A stretch of DNA of 64,000 nt from NCBI RefSeq assembly GCF_005503445.1, contig NZ_SCOH01000013.1, positions 62,001 through 126,000 of the forward strand. The letters are read 5' to 3'. This DNA comes from Chitinivorax sp. B (GTDB lineage Bacteria; Pseudomonadota; Gammaproteobacteria; Burkholderiales; SCOH01). This document shows, piece after piece, positions 8,281-17,021 of this stretch. The translations under genes and the position numbers were made by a program. The notes under the pieces are model-generated. The model did no database searches, was not told the DNA's origin, and saw only the letters and a program-made list of their open reading frames with translations. Position 1 is the first letter of the stretch. The number at the start of each line of letters is the position of its first letter.

Positions 8281-9051
8281 ATGGGTTCCGCATTACTGAG
8301 TACGCAAGACAAAGTACACTTTACCGATACTGTTCAAAGTTTGGCGGCTGTGACGAACACAGGCGACTACCGTACCTTGCTGGCAAACGAGATCAGGCAG
8401 TTGATCCCGTTTGAATTGATGGTGTGCGGTGTGGGTGAGATCAGGCAGGGGGGGGTGTATGTCCAGCATCTGGTGAACTTGGCAGTACCGGATGCCTATC
8501 TCGGCAGGATCATCAATCGGCAGGGCAAGGTCGAGACGCCGATCATCAGACGCTGGCTGCATACCTGTCAACCGCAATATTATGAAAAGGACCATGTTAA
8601 AGGCCCACCCGTCGATGAAGGGTGGCGCGCCTTATTCGATAGTTATCACCTGGACAGTTTGTTTGCATTTGGTCAGAAGAATGACAACGGCAATTTATGT
8701 AGTTATATCTGCCTTTATAATGTGATGAGTGATGATTTGCAGAAGAATATCCTGCTCTCCAATTTGCTGATGCCAAGCATACATTCCTGTATGCAGAAGA
8801 TTTACGTTCGGCAGCAACAAAATGCACAGCGTAATTCAATTCAATTGGCCAGATTGACACGTCGCGAACAGGATATTGCGCATTGGGTGTCATTGGGTAA
8901 GACCAATTGGGAAATTGCAATCATCCTTGGCATTAGTGCATTGACCGTCAAGACGCACGTACAAAATATTCTTGGCAAGTTGCAACTGAGCAGCCGTACC
9001 GAGCTGATCATCAATGCGGCTGTCCAGAATACGCAACTGTTGTCTGCATAG
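8281..9051 (+). CDS. LuxR-family transcriptional regulator, EpsA-like
   Basis: 256 aa. The C-terminal GerE/LuxR HTH (about residues 190-250) shows LTRREQDIAHWV, GKTNWEIA and TVKTHVQNILGKL. The N-terminal about 180 residues resemble the EpsA-type regulators of betaproteobacteria rather than an acyl-homoserine-lactone domain. ATG 8281 is chosen because AGGAAGAG lies about 10 nt upstream; the frame continues further 5' without a good ribosome site. Divergent orientation from the FAAL operon suggests it controls that cluster. Confidence 0.85.
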   Translation: MGSALLSTQDKVHFTDTVQSLAAVTNTGDYRTLLANEIRQLIPFELMVCGVGEIRQGGVYVQHLVNLAVPDAYLGRIINRQGKVETPIIRRWLHTCQPQYYEKDHVKGPPVDEGWRALFDSYHLDSLFAFGQKNDNGNLCSYICLYNVMSDDLQKNILLSNLLMPSIHSCMQKIYVRQQQNAQRNSIQLARLTRREQDIAHWVSLGKTNWEIAIILGISALTVKTHVQNILGKLQLSSRTELIINAAVQNTQLLSA

Positions 9052-9130
9052 AGGGCAAGGCGCGTCAATACTCGTCGATAGGGTTCGCTTTGTGGCAAAC
9101 TCGGCCGAAATCATGACTGAGGAGCATTCC

Positions 9131-10708
9131 ATGTTGCGACTGATCCCCCTATCACTCGTTGTCCTCCCTGCACTGGCATTGGCCAAGCCGTTGACGGTTT
9201 GTACTGAAGCCAGTCCAGAAGGGTTTGATGTTGTGCAATACAACTCGTTGGTGACGACAGCAGCATCAGCCGATCCGTTAATGAATCGGCTGGTGGAGTT
9301 TGATGCCGTAACAGGTCGTGTTGTGGCGGGTCTGGCAGAAAAATGGGCAGTCAGTGACGATGGTCTGGCTTATACCTTTACCATACGCCCGAGAGTGCCA
9401 TTTCATTCGACGGAATACTTCAAACCCAGCCGTTTCCTGACTACGGATGATGTGGTATTCAGTTTTGAGCGGATGTTGAACCCGAACCACCCATGGTTCA
9501 AGACGGCGCCTAATGGATATCCACACGCCCGGTCAATGCAGTTTGACAAGTTGATCAAAGTGGTCAAAAAGCTGGACGATCGCACTGTACGGTTTGAACT
9601 GAATTATCCCGAAGCAACTTTTCTGGCATCCCTAACCATGGGGTTCGCTTCGATCTATTCCGCCGAATATGCTGAGCATTTGTTGAAGGCGGGTGTGCCA
9701 GACCAGTTGAATCAGAAGCCGATCGGCACCGGACCGTTTGTCTTTAAAAGCTATCTGAAAGACAGTGTGGTGCGCTATGACTCCAATCCACAGTATTTTG
9801 GAGCCAAACCCAAGGTTGACAAGCTGATTTATGCTATCACTCCGGATTCTGCCGTTCGGCTACAGAAGCTGAAGGCGAACGAGTGTCAGGTAGTGATTTC
9901 GCCCAAGCCGCAGGATGTCGAGGCCGCGCGGCTGGTGGGTGGTTTGCAGGCGTTGGAATCACCCGCGTTCATGACGGCCTTTGTGGCGTTGAACACACAA
10001 CATCCACCACTGGATAACCTATTGGTCAGGCAAGCCATCAATCTGGCGTTTGATCGTAACAGTTATCTGACGACCGTGTTTGGCCATAGCGGCCAAGCAG
10101 CTAGCGGGCCATTGCCGCCAACTACATGGGGCATGGATAAAACCTTGGTCCCCTATCCACACGACGTCATCAGGGCAAGGAAGTTGTTGGCAGATGCCGG
10201 TTTGGCCAATGGATTCAGTACTACAGTCTGGGTACGGCCTTCCGGCAGCGTGTTGAACCCCAACCCGAAAGCCGGTGCCGAGTTGCTGCAGGCGGATTTG
10301 GCTAAAGTGGGTATCAAGGCTGAGGTGAAGGTAGTGGAGTGGGGAGAGTTGATCAAGCGTGGCAAGGCTGGTGAGCATGACCTGCTGTTCATGGGCTGGG
10401 CGGGTGATAATGGCGACCCAGACAACTTCTACACCCCGCAATTCAGCTGTGCTGCGGTGCAGTCTGGCACCAATTTCGCACGCTTTTGCGATGAAAAATT
10501 GGATAAGTTGGTGACGGATGCCAAGCGTATTACCGATACCAAGCAACGTATCAAGTTATATCAGGCTGCTCAGCACATGGTACATGATCAAGCACTTTGG
10601 GTTCCATTGGCGCACCCAGTGGCCAGTGTACTGGTGCGTTCCAATGTCAGCGGCTATCGAGTCAACCCGTTTGGCAGGCATGATTTTTCCAGTGTGATCC
10701 TCAAATAG
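9131..10708 (+). CDS. ABC transporter periplasmic peptide-binding protein (SBP_bac_5, DppA-like)
   Basis: 525 aa with a signal peptide (about residues 1-20, ending ALALAKP). Family 5 binding-protein features run along the length: VTTAASADPLMNRL, LAEKWAVSDDGLAYTF, PIGTGPFVF, RQAINLAFDR, and near the end GWAGDNGDPDNF. A GAGGAGC ribosome site supports ATG 9131. Expected role is capture of di- or oligopeptides in the periplasm; no permease or ATPase genes are adjacent, so it must share components encoded elsewhere. It lies 79 nt after the LuxR gene, probably a separate unit. Confidence 0.9.
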   Translation: MLRLIPLSLVVLPALALAKPLTVCTEASPEGFDVVQYNSLVTTAASADPLMNRLVEFDAVTGRVVAGLAEKWAVSDDGLAYTFTIRPRVPFHSTEYFKPSRFLTTDDVVFSFERMLNPNHPWFKTAPNGYPHARSMQFDKLIKVVKKLDDRTVRFELNYPEATFLASLTMGFASIYSAEYAEHLLKAGVPDQLNQKPIGTGPFVFKSYLKDSVVRYDSNPQYFGAKPKVDKLIYAITPDSAVRLQKLKANECQVVISPKPQDVEAARLVGGLQALESPAFMTAFVALNTQHPPLDNLLVRQAINLAFDRNSYLTTVFGHSGQAASGPLPPTTWGMDKTLVPYPHDVIRARKLLADAGLANGFSTTVWVRPSGSVLNPNPKAGAELLQADLAKVGIKAEVKVVEWGELIKRGKAGEHDLLFMGWAGDNGDPDNFYTPQFSCAAVQSGTNFARFCDEKLDKLVTDAKRITDTKQRIKLYQAAQHMVHDQALWVPLAHPVASVLVRSNVSGYRVNPFGRHDFSSVILK

Positions 10709-10787
10709 GTCGGGCCTGATGGGTGAGGCCTAAGCCGACAGTCGAGTGTGTTTGCCTGTTAAAGTGGTGGCGCAACTCGCTTATTGT

Positions 10788-11696
10788 TCAGGTTGCCACG
10801 CCAGTCGCACGCCAGCCGGTGGCCAGCGCACGGGCCGCATCCAGTACGGCGTCCTTGGGAGCATTGGGGCGTTTACCGGTGCGGTAGGCAACCATGACCT
10901 CCCAATGCCAGGACGGCAGGTCAGTAACCGTCAATCGCTTCAGGCGGCCAGCCAGCAGGTCGCGTACCACGGCAGCGGCAGGCATGAAGGTGACAAACCC
11001 ATAGGCAATGGCCAGTTCACGTGCAGTGGCCGCAGGCTGATTGGCGTGAATCGGCTCCGGGTGCCCACGCCGGGCGCGAATCAGCTGAATCAGTTCCTGA
11101 CAGCCTTCGCCCCAATATTGTGGTGAGATGCGATGGCAGGCAACGTCGGTCAATGTCAAAGGTTCACTTTGCTGTGCCAGTGGATGATCCGCTGATACCA
11201 CGGCCACGATCGGTGATTTCCCGAGCGGTTCCATCTGTATGCCAGCCATGGTCGGACATTTCAGTACAAACCCAACTTGAATGCGGCCCACCAGTAGATT
11301 TTCCATGATGTCTGGCGAGTGATCCGTATGGCAGCGGATCTCCAATGGGGCATCTGCCAGCATTTCGATCAGCGGACCAAAAATCACTGATGCCATTGAG
11401 GGCATGCAGGCCACTGCTACCCTTGGTAGCGTGGGTGTACCTTGTAATGATTGTCGGCCGTTGTCCAACTCTGCCAGGGCTCGCCGCACCGAGTCGACAT
11501 AGCGGGTGCACGCTTCGGTCGGCACGGCACCACGTCGATGGCGTGTAAACAAGGCTGCGCCCAGATCTGACTCCAGCAATGCAATCCGTTGGCTAACCTG
11601 AGGCTGTGACCAGCCATGTCGGGCAGCTGCTTGGCTGAAACTGCCGGTGTCGACAACATCCAATAACAGTTGTAAATCGGCAAGTGAAATAGTCAT
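10788..11696 (-). CDS. LysR-family transcriptional regulator
   Basis: 302 aa. N-terminal winged HTH (LQLLLDVVDTGSFSQAAARH, WSQPQVSQRIALLE), then a periplasmic-binding-protein-like effector domain to the C-terminus. Divergent from mdtH, but a MITE-like element lies between them. The effector is unknown. Confidence 0.9.
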   Translation of the reverse strand: MTISLADLQLLLDVVDTGSFSQAAARHGWSQPQVSQRIALLESDLGAALFTRHRRGAVPTEACTRYVDSVRRALAELDNGRQSLQGTPTLPRVAVACMPSMASVIFGPLIEMLADAPLEIRCHTDHSPDIMENLLVGRIQVGFVLKCPTMAGIQMEPLGKSPIVAVVSADHPLAQQSEPLTLTDVACHRISPQYWGEGCQELIQLIRARRGHPEPIHANQPAATARELAIAYGFVTFMPAAAVVRDLLAGRLKRLTVTDLPSWHWEVMVAYRTGKRPNAPKDAVLDAARALATGWRATGVAT

Positions 11697-11775
11697 AACA
11701 TTTGCTGATACGAAATATAGCTAGAAATAGGCTTCCACAATAGCAGCTTAGTACCCAGAATGTATTCCCATTCTA

Positions 11776-12040
11776 GGTTCTGTTGACATGGTTTCATGGC
11801 TCGCGCCGAACCGAGTTTTGGGACAATCCGTTGTTGCCACAAGCTGATATAGCCTGCTATACGGCGTTCGTGACGCCTAGGCTTGCCCCAAAATTCGGTT
11901 CGGCCCATGGGGTTGGTCTGCTTTTGGGCTTCCCCCGTTGTCGCAAACCGCTTGTATAGATCACTATGCGGCGCGCTTTGCTCCTAGGTCCAAGCCCAAA
12001 ATCAGTCCAACGCGTGCCGTGAAATCATGTCAACAGAACC
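11776..12040. mobile_element. 265-bp MITE-like element with 30-bp terminal inverted repeats
   Basis: The ends match at 27 of 30 positions when one is reverse-complemented: GGTTCTGTTGACATG begins each end, followed by TTTCA and GGC. No transposase ORF fits inside. A nested inverted repeat (about 11807-11823 against 11884-11901, CCGAACCGA/TCGGTTCGG with adjoining bases) would fold into an internal hairpin. No clear target duplication is visible. The left flank reads TTCTA, as at a related solo sequence at about 63561. It looks like a non-autonomous element mobilised in trans by an unidentified transposase. Confidence 0.75.
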
Positions 12041-12052
12041 CAGGAGAGGGCT

Positions 12053-13258
12053 ATGGTACCGGCGTCACGCGTGCGTCGTTTGGGTAAGTGGTTTGTGTTG
12101 CTGGACAATGTGCTGGTCGTATTTGGCTTCTATGTCGTATTTCCGCTGATCAGTATTCATTTTGTCGACCATCTGGGTTGGGCGGCCGGGTTGGTCGGCT
12201 TGTCACTGGCACTTCGGCAGTTTGTGCAACAAGGCCTGGGGATTTTTGCCGGTTCATTGGCTGATCGCTATGGCGCCAAGCCGCTGATCGTCAGCGGTAT
12301 GTTGCTGCGGGCGGCTGGATTCGTCTGTATGGCATTGGCGACCTCCTTCTGGTGGTTGCTGCTGTCGTGTGTGTTGTCCGGCATTGGTGGTGCGTTATTT
12401 GATCCGCCGCGTAATGCGTTGATCGTCAAATTCACCCGGCCTTATGAGCGTGGTCGTTTCTTCTCTATCATCATGATGGTGGATAGCGCAGGTGCGGTGG
12501 CAGGTGCGCTACTAGGCAGCTGGCTGTTGCATTTTGATTTCCGCTGGGTGGGCTGGATAGGTGCGGCGATTTTTCTGGTGGCTGCGTTGTGCAATGGCTT
12601 GTTGGTGCCCAACTATCGTGTGGCGACACGTCGTGGCTCGTTGCTGCAGGGGATCACGACTGTATTGCGGGATCGGCCTTACCGTAACTTTGTGCTGACG
12701 CTAAGCGGCTATTACTTATTGGGTGCGCAGATCATGCTGCTGTTGCCGATTGCCATCAAGCACATGGCAGGTACACCACAAGCGGTAGGATGGATGTATA
12801 CGTTGGATACCATTTTGTCGTTGGTCCTGCTGTACCCGCTGGCGCGCTATGCAGAACATCGATTCACACTACAGACCCGCGTGATGGCAGGGCTGGCCCT
12901 GATGACGGTCAGTTTGGGGGCACTGGCGTTTGCCAGCAATGTGGTCGCCATGTTTGTGCTGATGGGGGGATTTTACATTGGGGTGATCGCTGCCGAGCCG
13001 GCACGTGAGACGTTGGTGGCCGAATTGGCAGATCCAGCCATGCGTGGCACCTATCTTGGGTTCAGTCGTATTGGCTTGGCGCTGGGCGGAGCCTTGGGCC
13101 ACCTGAGTGGTGGCTGGCTGTATGACACTGCTACGAACCTGCGAATGCCAGCATTGCCGTGGGTGGTGCTATTTGTCGTTGGGATGGTGACGTTGTATGC
13201 GCTGCGAATGCAGTTCTCGGCAGCCAAATCAATTCCAATGACCGTCTACCAGGGATAA
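12053..13258 (+). CDS. mdtH: MFS multidrug efflux transporter MdtH
   Basis: 401 aa, twelve predicted membrane segments. It follows enterobacterial MdtH closely from the start (LGKWFVLLDNVLVVFGFYVV, FPLISIHFVD, LRQFVQQGLGIFAG, FDPPRNAL, RGRFFS, AEPARETL, GFSRIGLALGGA). MdtH is a proton-driven exporter linked to quinolone resistance in E. coli; substrates here are not known. The ribosome site AGGAGAGG begins two bases after the end of the MITE-like element, so the promoter must lie in or beyond the element. Confidence 0.92.
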   Translation: MVPASRVRRLGKWFVLLDNVLVVFGFYVVFPLISIHFVDHLGWAAGLVGLSLALRQFVQQGLGIFAGSLADRYGAKPLIVSGMLLRAAGFVCMALATSFWWLLLSCVLSGIGGALFDPPRNALIVKFTRPYERGRFFSIIMMVDSAGAVAGALLGSWLLHFDFRWVGWIGAAIFLVAALCNGLLVPNYRVATRRGSLLQGITTVLRDRPYRNFVLTLSGYYLLGAQIMLLLPIAIKHMAGTPQAVGWMYTLDTILSLVLLYPLARYAEHRFTLQTRVMAGLALMTVSLGALAFASNVVAMFVLMGGFYIGVIAAEPARETLVAELADPAMRGTYLGFSRIGLALGGALGHLSGGWLYDTATNLRMPALPWVVLFVVGMVTLYALRMQFSAAKSIPMTVYQG

Positions 13259-13270
13259 ATTCTCCCTGGT
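13248..13270. terminator. Stem-loop at the 3' end of mdtH
   Basis: ACCAGGGA and TCCCTGGT form an 8-bp stem with the mdtH stop codon in the loop. It lies between convergent mdtH and speD. There is no long T run, so it is a weak intrinsic-terminator call. Confidence 0.45.
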
Positions 13271-13305
13271 TTCACAGGATTGATTATCTGGATATGGATG
13301 TGACG

Positions 13306-13692
13306 TCAGGTCAAATGGGGCTCAACGGGTAACCTGCCACGCCGATGATCGGTAATCCAGCAGTTTGACGGTGCCAGTAATTGCTGCAATGTGATCAATG
13401 CCTGGCGTGGTTGGGCGGCCCCGCACATGAAAACGTCAATGGCGGCAAAGTTATCTTCGGGCCAGGTATGAATGCTGATGTGGGATTCTTGTAGCAACAG
13501 TACACCCGTCACTCCTTGGCCTTCGCCAAAGTGATGGAAATGGCCGTGGATGGGTGTTGCCCCGGCCGCAACTGCAGCTTGTCGCAGCGCGGTTTCGATC
13601 AACACAGGGTCAGCCAGCTTGCTGGCAGGCACACCATGAAAATCGGCCAGCAGGTGCTGGCCGTGCGGGCAGGTCACTTCTGACAGGTTCAT
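13306..13692 (-). CDS. speD: S-adenosylmethionine decarboxylase proenzyme (SpeD, short form)
   Basis: 128 aa. The self-cleavage and pyruvoyl motif QESHISIHTWPE is present (cleavage expected between Glu69 and Ser70), with a downstream Cys in MCG. The enzyme decarboxylates AdoMet to supply the aminopropyl donor for spermidine synthesis. Its ATG overlaps the stop of the 51-codon upstream ORF as ATGA. It ends a minus-strand gene series and matches the aminopropyltransferase gene at 20289, so the two steps of spermidine formation flank one cluster. Confidence 0.93.
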   Translation of the reverse strand: MNLSEVTCPHGQHLLADFHGVPASKLADPVLIETALRQAAVAAGATPIHGHFHHFGEGQGVTGVLLLQESHISIHTWPEDNFAAIDVFMCGAAQPRQALITLQQLLAPSNCWITDHRRGRLPVEPHLT

Positions 13693-13844
13693 TTATGGCT
13701 ACCGCTGCTACCTGACCACCCCGAACCACTGGAACCCCAGCTACGTGAACTGCTTGTGCTTTTGCTGTCGGACATCGAAATATTCACCATGGTAGTGATC
13801 AGCATCACAAACAGGCCATAAATGATGTAGACAAAACGATTCAT
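13689..13844 (-). CDS. 51-residue single-span membrane peptide, coupled to speD
   Basis: It starts MNRFVYIIYGLFVMLITTMV, a membrane helix at residues 4-22, followed by a tail unusually rich in Ser, Gly and Trp (SSSRSWGSSGSG, then WSGSSGSHK). The stop codon overlaps the speD ATG, so the genes are probably translated together. Ser/Gly-rich tailed small membrane proteins recur in DUF350/DUF4178 loci; that link is from general knowledge and not verified here. No function is assigned. Confidence 0.7.
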   Translation of the reverse strand: MNRFVYIIYGLFVMLITTMVNISMSDSKSTSSSRSWGSSGSGWSGSSGSHK

Positions 13845-13986
13845 GGTGGTCCCAGTTTCGCAGGTGGTACATGCGTCTATTGTATATCACCGCAAGGCAG
13901 CCTGCTTGCCAAGCATGGCCACACGGCGCTTTGCTGGCGGCACATGGTTATCTTCCGTCTGATCTATTGCTGCCCGTTCGAGTCGG

Positions 13987-15039
13987 TCAGGCTGTGAATT
14001 CCAACTCTTGTCCAACGGGCGCTTTGGCCCATTGCTGAGGTTGGGGAGACCAGTCGCTACCGTCTTCTCGGGCCATGATCAAGGCGACGAAGCGACCCAG
14101 ATCGATACCTAGAATGTCTTCTGCAGCAGCTTTGCCTGCATCATTTCGATGTGCCGCAGTCACGAAACGTTTGAAACCATGCCAGTCCCGGGCCAATTGT
14201 TCCACAACCGTCTGTGCCAGGTCATACGCCAGTTGGCTGATGTCTCCACTTTGCATGAAGGCATCACCTGACCAGAATTGTTGGATACTATGCTCATTCC
14301 ATACTTGGCGGTGCTTGTCGCGAATGTGGTGATTGGGTGCCGGTGGGCCAGCCAGCCGACGTTCGCTGCTGACTGCAATTCCTTCGTTCAGCCAGGTTGG
14401 CATGGGCAGATAAGACAGCATGCTATGTGTCATCTCGTGCACGATGATGGGTTCGATCACACTCAGGTCTGCCTGGGTGGTGACGAAATGACCACAGCCG
14501 CGGTGAATGTACATGCCACTACTGAGCGAAAACTCGCCTTTCTCAGGGTAATAGCCGCAGACGTACTGATAGTATTGATCTTGGCTATCGAATACAACCA
14601 TCAACTCCTTGCCGAGTGAATCCGGTTTGGCAATGCCCTCCAGAAGCGTGCCTAAGCGCCGCTGGGTTTGTTCCATGTAGGCCAGGGTGGCGTGGGCCAC
14701 ATTGGGCGTTAGTGACGACAGCAACATGGCACGATTGCTTTCCACCAGATGAAACCCCGCCCCCAATGCCTGCTTCATGTGCAGCAGCCACCCTTGTTCA
14801 CAGGCTGCCCAGGCGGCATCTCGTGTCCGTTCACCTGGCAGGCTGTCGACCCAAGTCGAGATGGCGCGCCAGTCGGCGATGGGAAAGCCTTGTCTGATCG
14901 ACAGGTGCTGTGCCAGGGTAAACTGGCCAACGCCAGGTACATTGATGTGTACAGGTGCCGGTCGGTTGTCCTGTACGGCGGGCTTGGGGCGTGACGGCGA
15001 TTGCAGGCGACCAGTCAAGGATTTGATAAAGCGAATCAT
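13987..15039 (-). CDS. HExxH metallopeptidase-like protein (peptidase MA type)
   Basis: 350 aa. Putative zinc site HEMTH (201-205) with a third acidic ligand in LNEGIA (Glu219), the gluzincin arrangement seen in peptidase-MA-like proteins. No signal peptide is evident: the N-terminus is basic and Pro-rich (RLQSPSRPKP), pointing to a cytoplasmic or peripheral protein. It lies between the DUF4178 gene and the 51-residue peptide, all on the same strand. Substrate unknown; whether it belongs to the polyamine module is uncertain because 455 bp separate it from the gene upstream. Confidence 0.75.
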   Translation of the reverse strand: MIRFIKSLTGRLQSPSRPKPAVQDNRPAPVHINVPGVGQFTLAQHLSIRQGFPIADWRAISTWVDSLPGERTRDAAWAACEQGWLLHMKQALGAGFHLVESNRAMLLSSLTPNVAHATLAYMEQTQRRLGTLLEGIAKPDSLGKELMVVFDSQDQYYQYVCGYYPEKGEFSLSSGMYIHRGCGHFVTTQADLSVIEPIIVHEMTHSMLSYLPMPTWLNEGIAVSSERRLAGPPAPNHHIRDKHRQVWNEHSIQQFWSGDAFMQSGDISQLAYDLAQTVVEQLARDWHGFKRFVTAAHRNDAGKAAAEDILGIDLGRFVALIMAREDGSDWSPQPQQWAKAPVGQELEFTA

Positions 15040-15494
15040 GCTACGGTGTCCGATAAAACTAAGTCATTCGTTGCCCGCCATAGGCGGGTACAACACGTTG
15101 GGACATCGCTTTACCATCTGGTCTAGTGCATGTCGTGTAGGCGGATATGTCTGCGTTGATCGATCTCGCCTGCCACATCATGCCGGCTTACGACTTCCTC
15201 GGCATGATGTCCCTATTTCTCCAGTAGGTTGGGTGTGCTGAGTGGCGATGCTACCCACCCTTGTTTTGATCTGACCCAACATGCATTCTGTAGAATGAAT
15301 GCATGTCGATGAGTTTACCATGGGCTAACGGAAAAAATGGTAAATGGGTTTATGTTTGGTAAATTAAATTGACATCGTCATTATTGTTGACGTCGAAAAC
15401 CATGTTGCCATGAAGTCTTCAGGCAATACGTGGGAAAAGTAGATGGTTTGCAATGGGGTATTTCAAGACGAATGCATACTAGTGTGGTGGGCAC
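15040..15494. other. 455-bp intergenic region with a 28-bp dyad
   Basis: No gene is supported. It presumably carries the promoter of the leftward HExxH gene. The one clear structure is a dyad at 15279-15306 with perfect 10-base arms ACATGCATTC and GAATGCATGT around an 8-base spacer, which could be an operator. An AT-rich run follows at 15318-15400. Confidence 0.5.
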
Positions 15495-16958
15495 TCAGCT
15501 GTCATCACCTTTGTTGAAGGTTGGCCACCATAGCGCGAGCAACGCGACACCTAGCAGAATGATCCCGGCAAAGCCACTACCAAACAGGATCGGCACATTG
15601 AAAATCAGCAACATCCAGGTAAATGCTTTGGCTGTGCTGTGCAGTGGTGAAATTTCTTCGTCCACCGTGTCGCGTTTACTGGTGGTACGCGGTACTTTGC
15701 CAGGCTTACCGAGCCAGGTGGCAATCTGATCAGTGCTGACGGATTCCGATCTGGACCAACTCAGTTCGTTGCTATTGCGTTCTTGTGTGAGTTTGATGTT
15801 GCCTTGCCGGTAGTCGGTGATCCACGTTTTGTCGCCAACTGATACTCGCCAGTTGAAAGAACCAGCAGCATAGATGACCTCGCTGCCATACTCGACATAC
15901 TTGGTGTAACTGGTGCCATCAAACCGGGCCGAACTGTTGGAGAATTGATCCGGCCAAGTGTTGAGAACCTCCACCTTATCCCAACCTTCATCGGTTTCCA
16001 CCAACCACATGAATCCCTTCATGGGGTGATACAGCAGGTATTCCGTCCATTCGCCTGGATCGCCGATCTCTCGGCAGCGCATGAAACCGATACTGTTCCA
16101 ACGAACTTTATCGATTGTCAGTACAGTGCCCAGTGCGATGGTCGGCGTGATTTTTTCCAGCTCATCGTGCTTTTGCAGCACAGTTGCCTTATCCCCTGTG
16201 CAATCCACCTCTGCATGACAGGCTGGGCAGGCCACCTGCATGGCGGCACCGGAACGATATTTGATGGGGCTGCCACAGCCTGGGCATTCCAGGGTCTGCA
16301 CCTTGCCGCGCATCTTGCCAGCGCTTTGGGTGATTTGCTCATCAGTACGTAACAATTGGCACTGCAGGCTTTGCAAGGTGACTGCATCACCCATATAAGC
16401 TGCTGGGTCGTGGCCATCCGAGAAGTCCAGCGTCACAAAACGTTCTTTGCTTCGGAAATCTGCTACATGTGCCTGCCAACCCTCGCCAACCTGAAATGGA
16501 AGCTCGCCCTGTCCACCGACACATTGCGCAGTTCGGACATCAGCAGCGATAAAGGCGGTTTTGTCGAAATTGAGCGACATACCAGGCTTGATCTGCTCGA
16601 AAGCCGGCATTTTGGCTGGTGTCGGCAGCGGTACCGTCATTACGTATTGGCCGGACGAATCTGACAGCCAACCCGGTGTGCCGTCATCGAACAAGACATA
16701 CCATTCGTTCCAGAAGCCAGCGTCATAACGCAATTGAATGCGCCCGACCACGCCGAAGGCCTTGCCTTGGTAAACACCGGAGGTGGTGATCTGGATAGGC
16801 GAGAAGTCTTCGATTACGGAGGACATCTTGCCAATGTCCTTGACCGAATCAGCATCGCGCATCAAGGTTGATTGGCAATACTCGCAAACGGCCATGACCG
16901 AGGCCGCAGAGCGAAACAGGACTTCAGCACCACACGCGGGGCAAGCGACTTTATACAT
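15495..16958 (-). CDS. DUF4178 protein with two zinc ribbons and C-terminal membrane helices
   Basis: 487 aa. Zinc ribbon 1: CPAC (6-9) paired with CEYC (25-28). A DUF4178 domain follows (FGVVGRIQLRYDAGFWNEWYVLFDDG). Zinc ribbon 2 is CPGC/CPAC at about 230-255, then a second DUF4178 domain (IGFMRCREIGDPGEWTEYLL). Two hydrophobic segments at about 440-475 should anchor the C-terminus. DUF4178 proteins commonly neighbour DUF350 proteins, SpeD/SpeE-like enzymes and SPFH proteins, as here. Probable role is a membrane-associated partner in a polyamine-linked envelope process; the biochemistry is unknown. Confidence 0.85.
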   Translation of the reverse strand: MYKVACPACGAEVLFRSAASVMAVCEYCQSTLMRDADSVKDIGKMSSVIEDFSPIQITTSGVYQGKAFGVVGRIQLRYDAGFWNEWYVLFDDGTPGWLSDSSGQYVMTVPLPTPAKMPAFEQIKPGMSLNFDKTAFIAADVRTAQCVGGQGELPFQVGEGWQAHVADFRSKERFVTLDFSDGHDPAAYMGDAVTLQSLQCQLLRTDEQITQSAGKMRGKVQTLECPGCGSPIKYRSGAAMQVACPACHAEVDCTGDKATVLQKHDELEKITPTIALGTVLTIDKVRWNSIGFMRCREIGDPGEWTEYLLYHPMKGFMWLVETDEGWDKVEVLNTWPDQFSNSSARFDGTSYTKYVEYGSEVIYAAGSFNWRVSVGDKTWITDYRQGNIKLTQERNSNELSWSRSESVSTDQIATWLGKPGKVPRTTSKRDTVDEEISPLHSTAKAFTWMLLIFNVPILFGSGFAGIILLGVALLALWWPTFNKGDDS

Positions 16959-17021
16959 ACTTTGTTGTGTTCTGCAGGGTGGGCGACAACATGCCAGCCA
17001 AAGTTGATTTTCGTTGCGACA

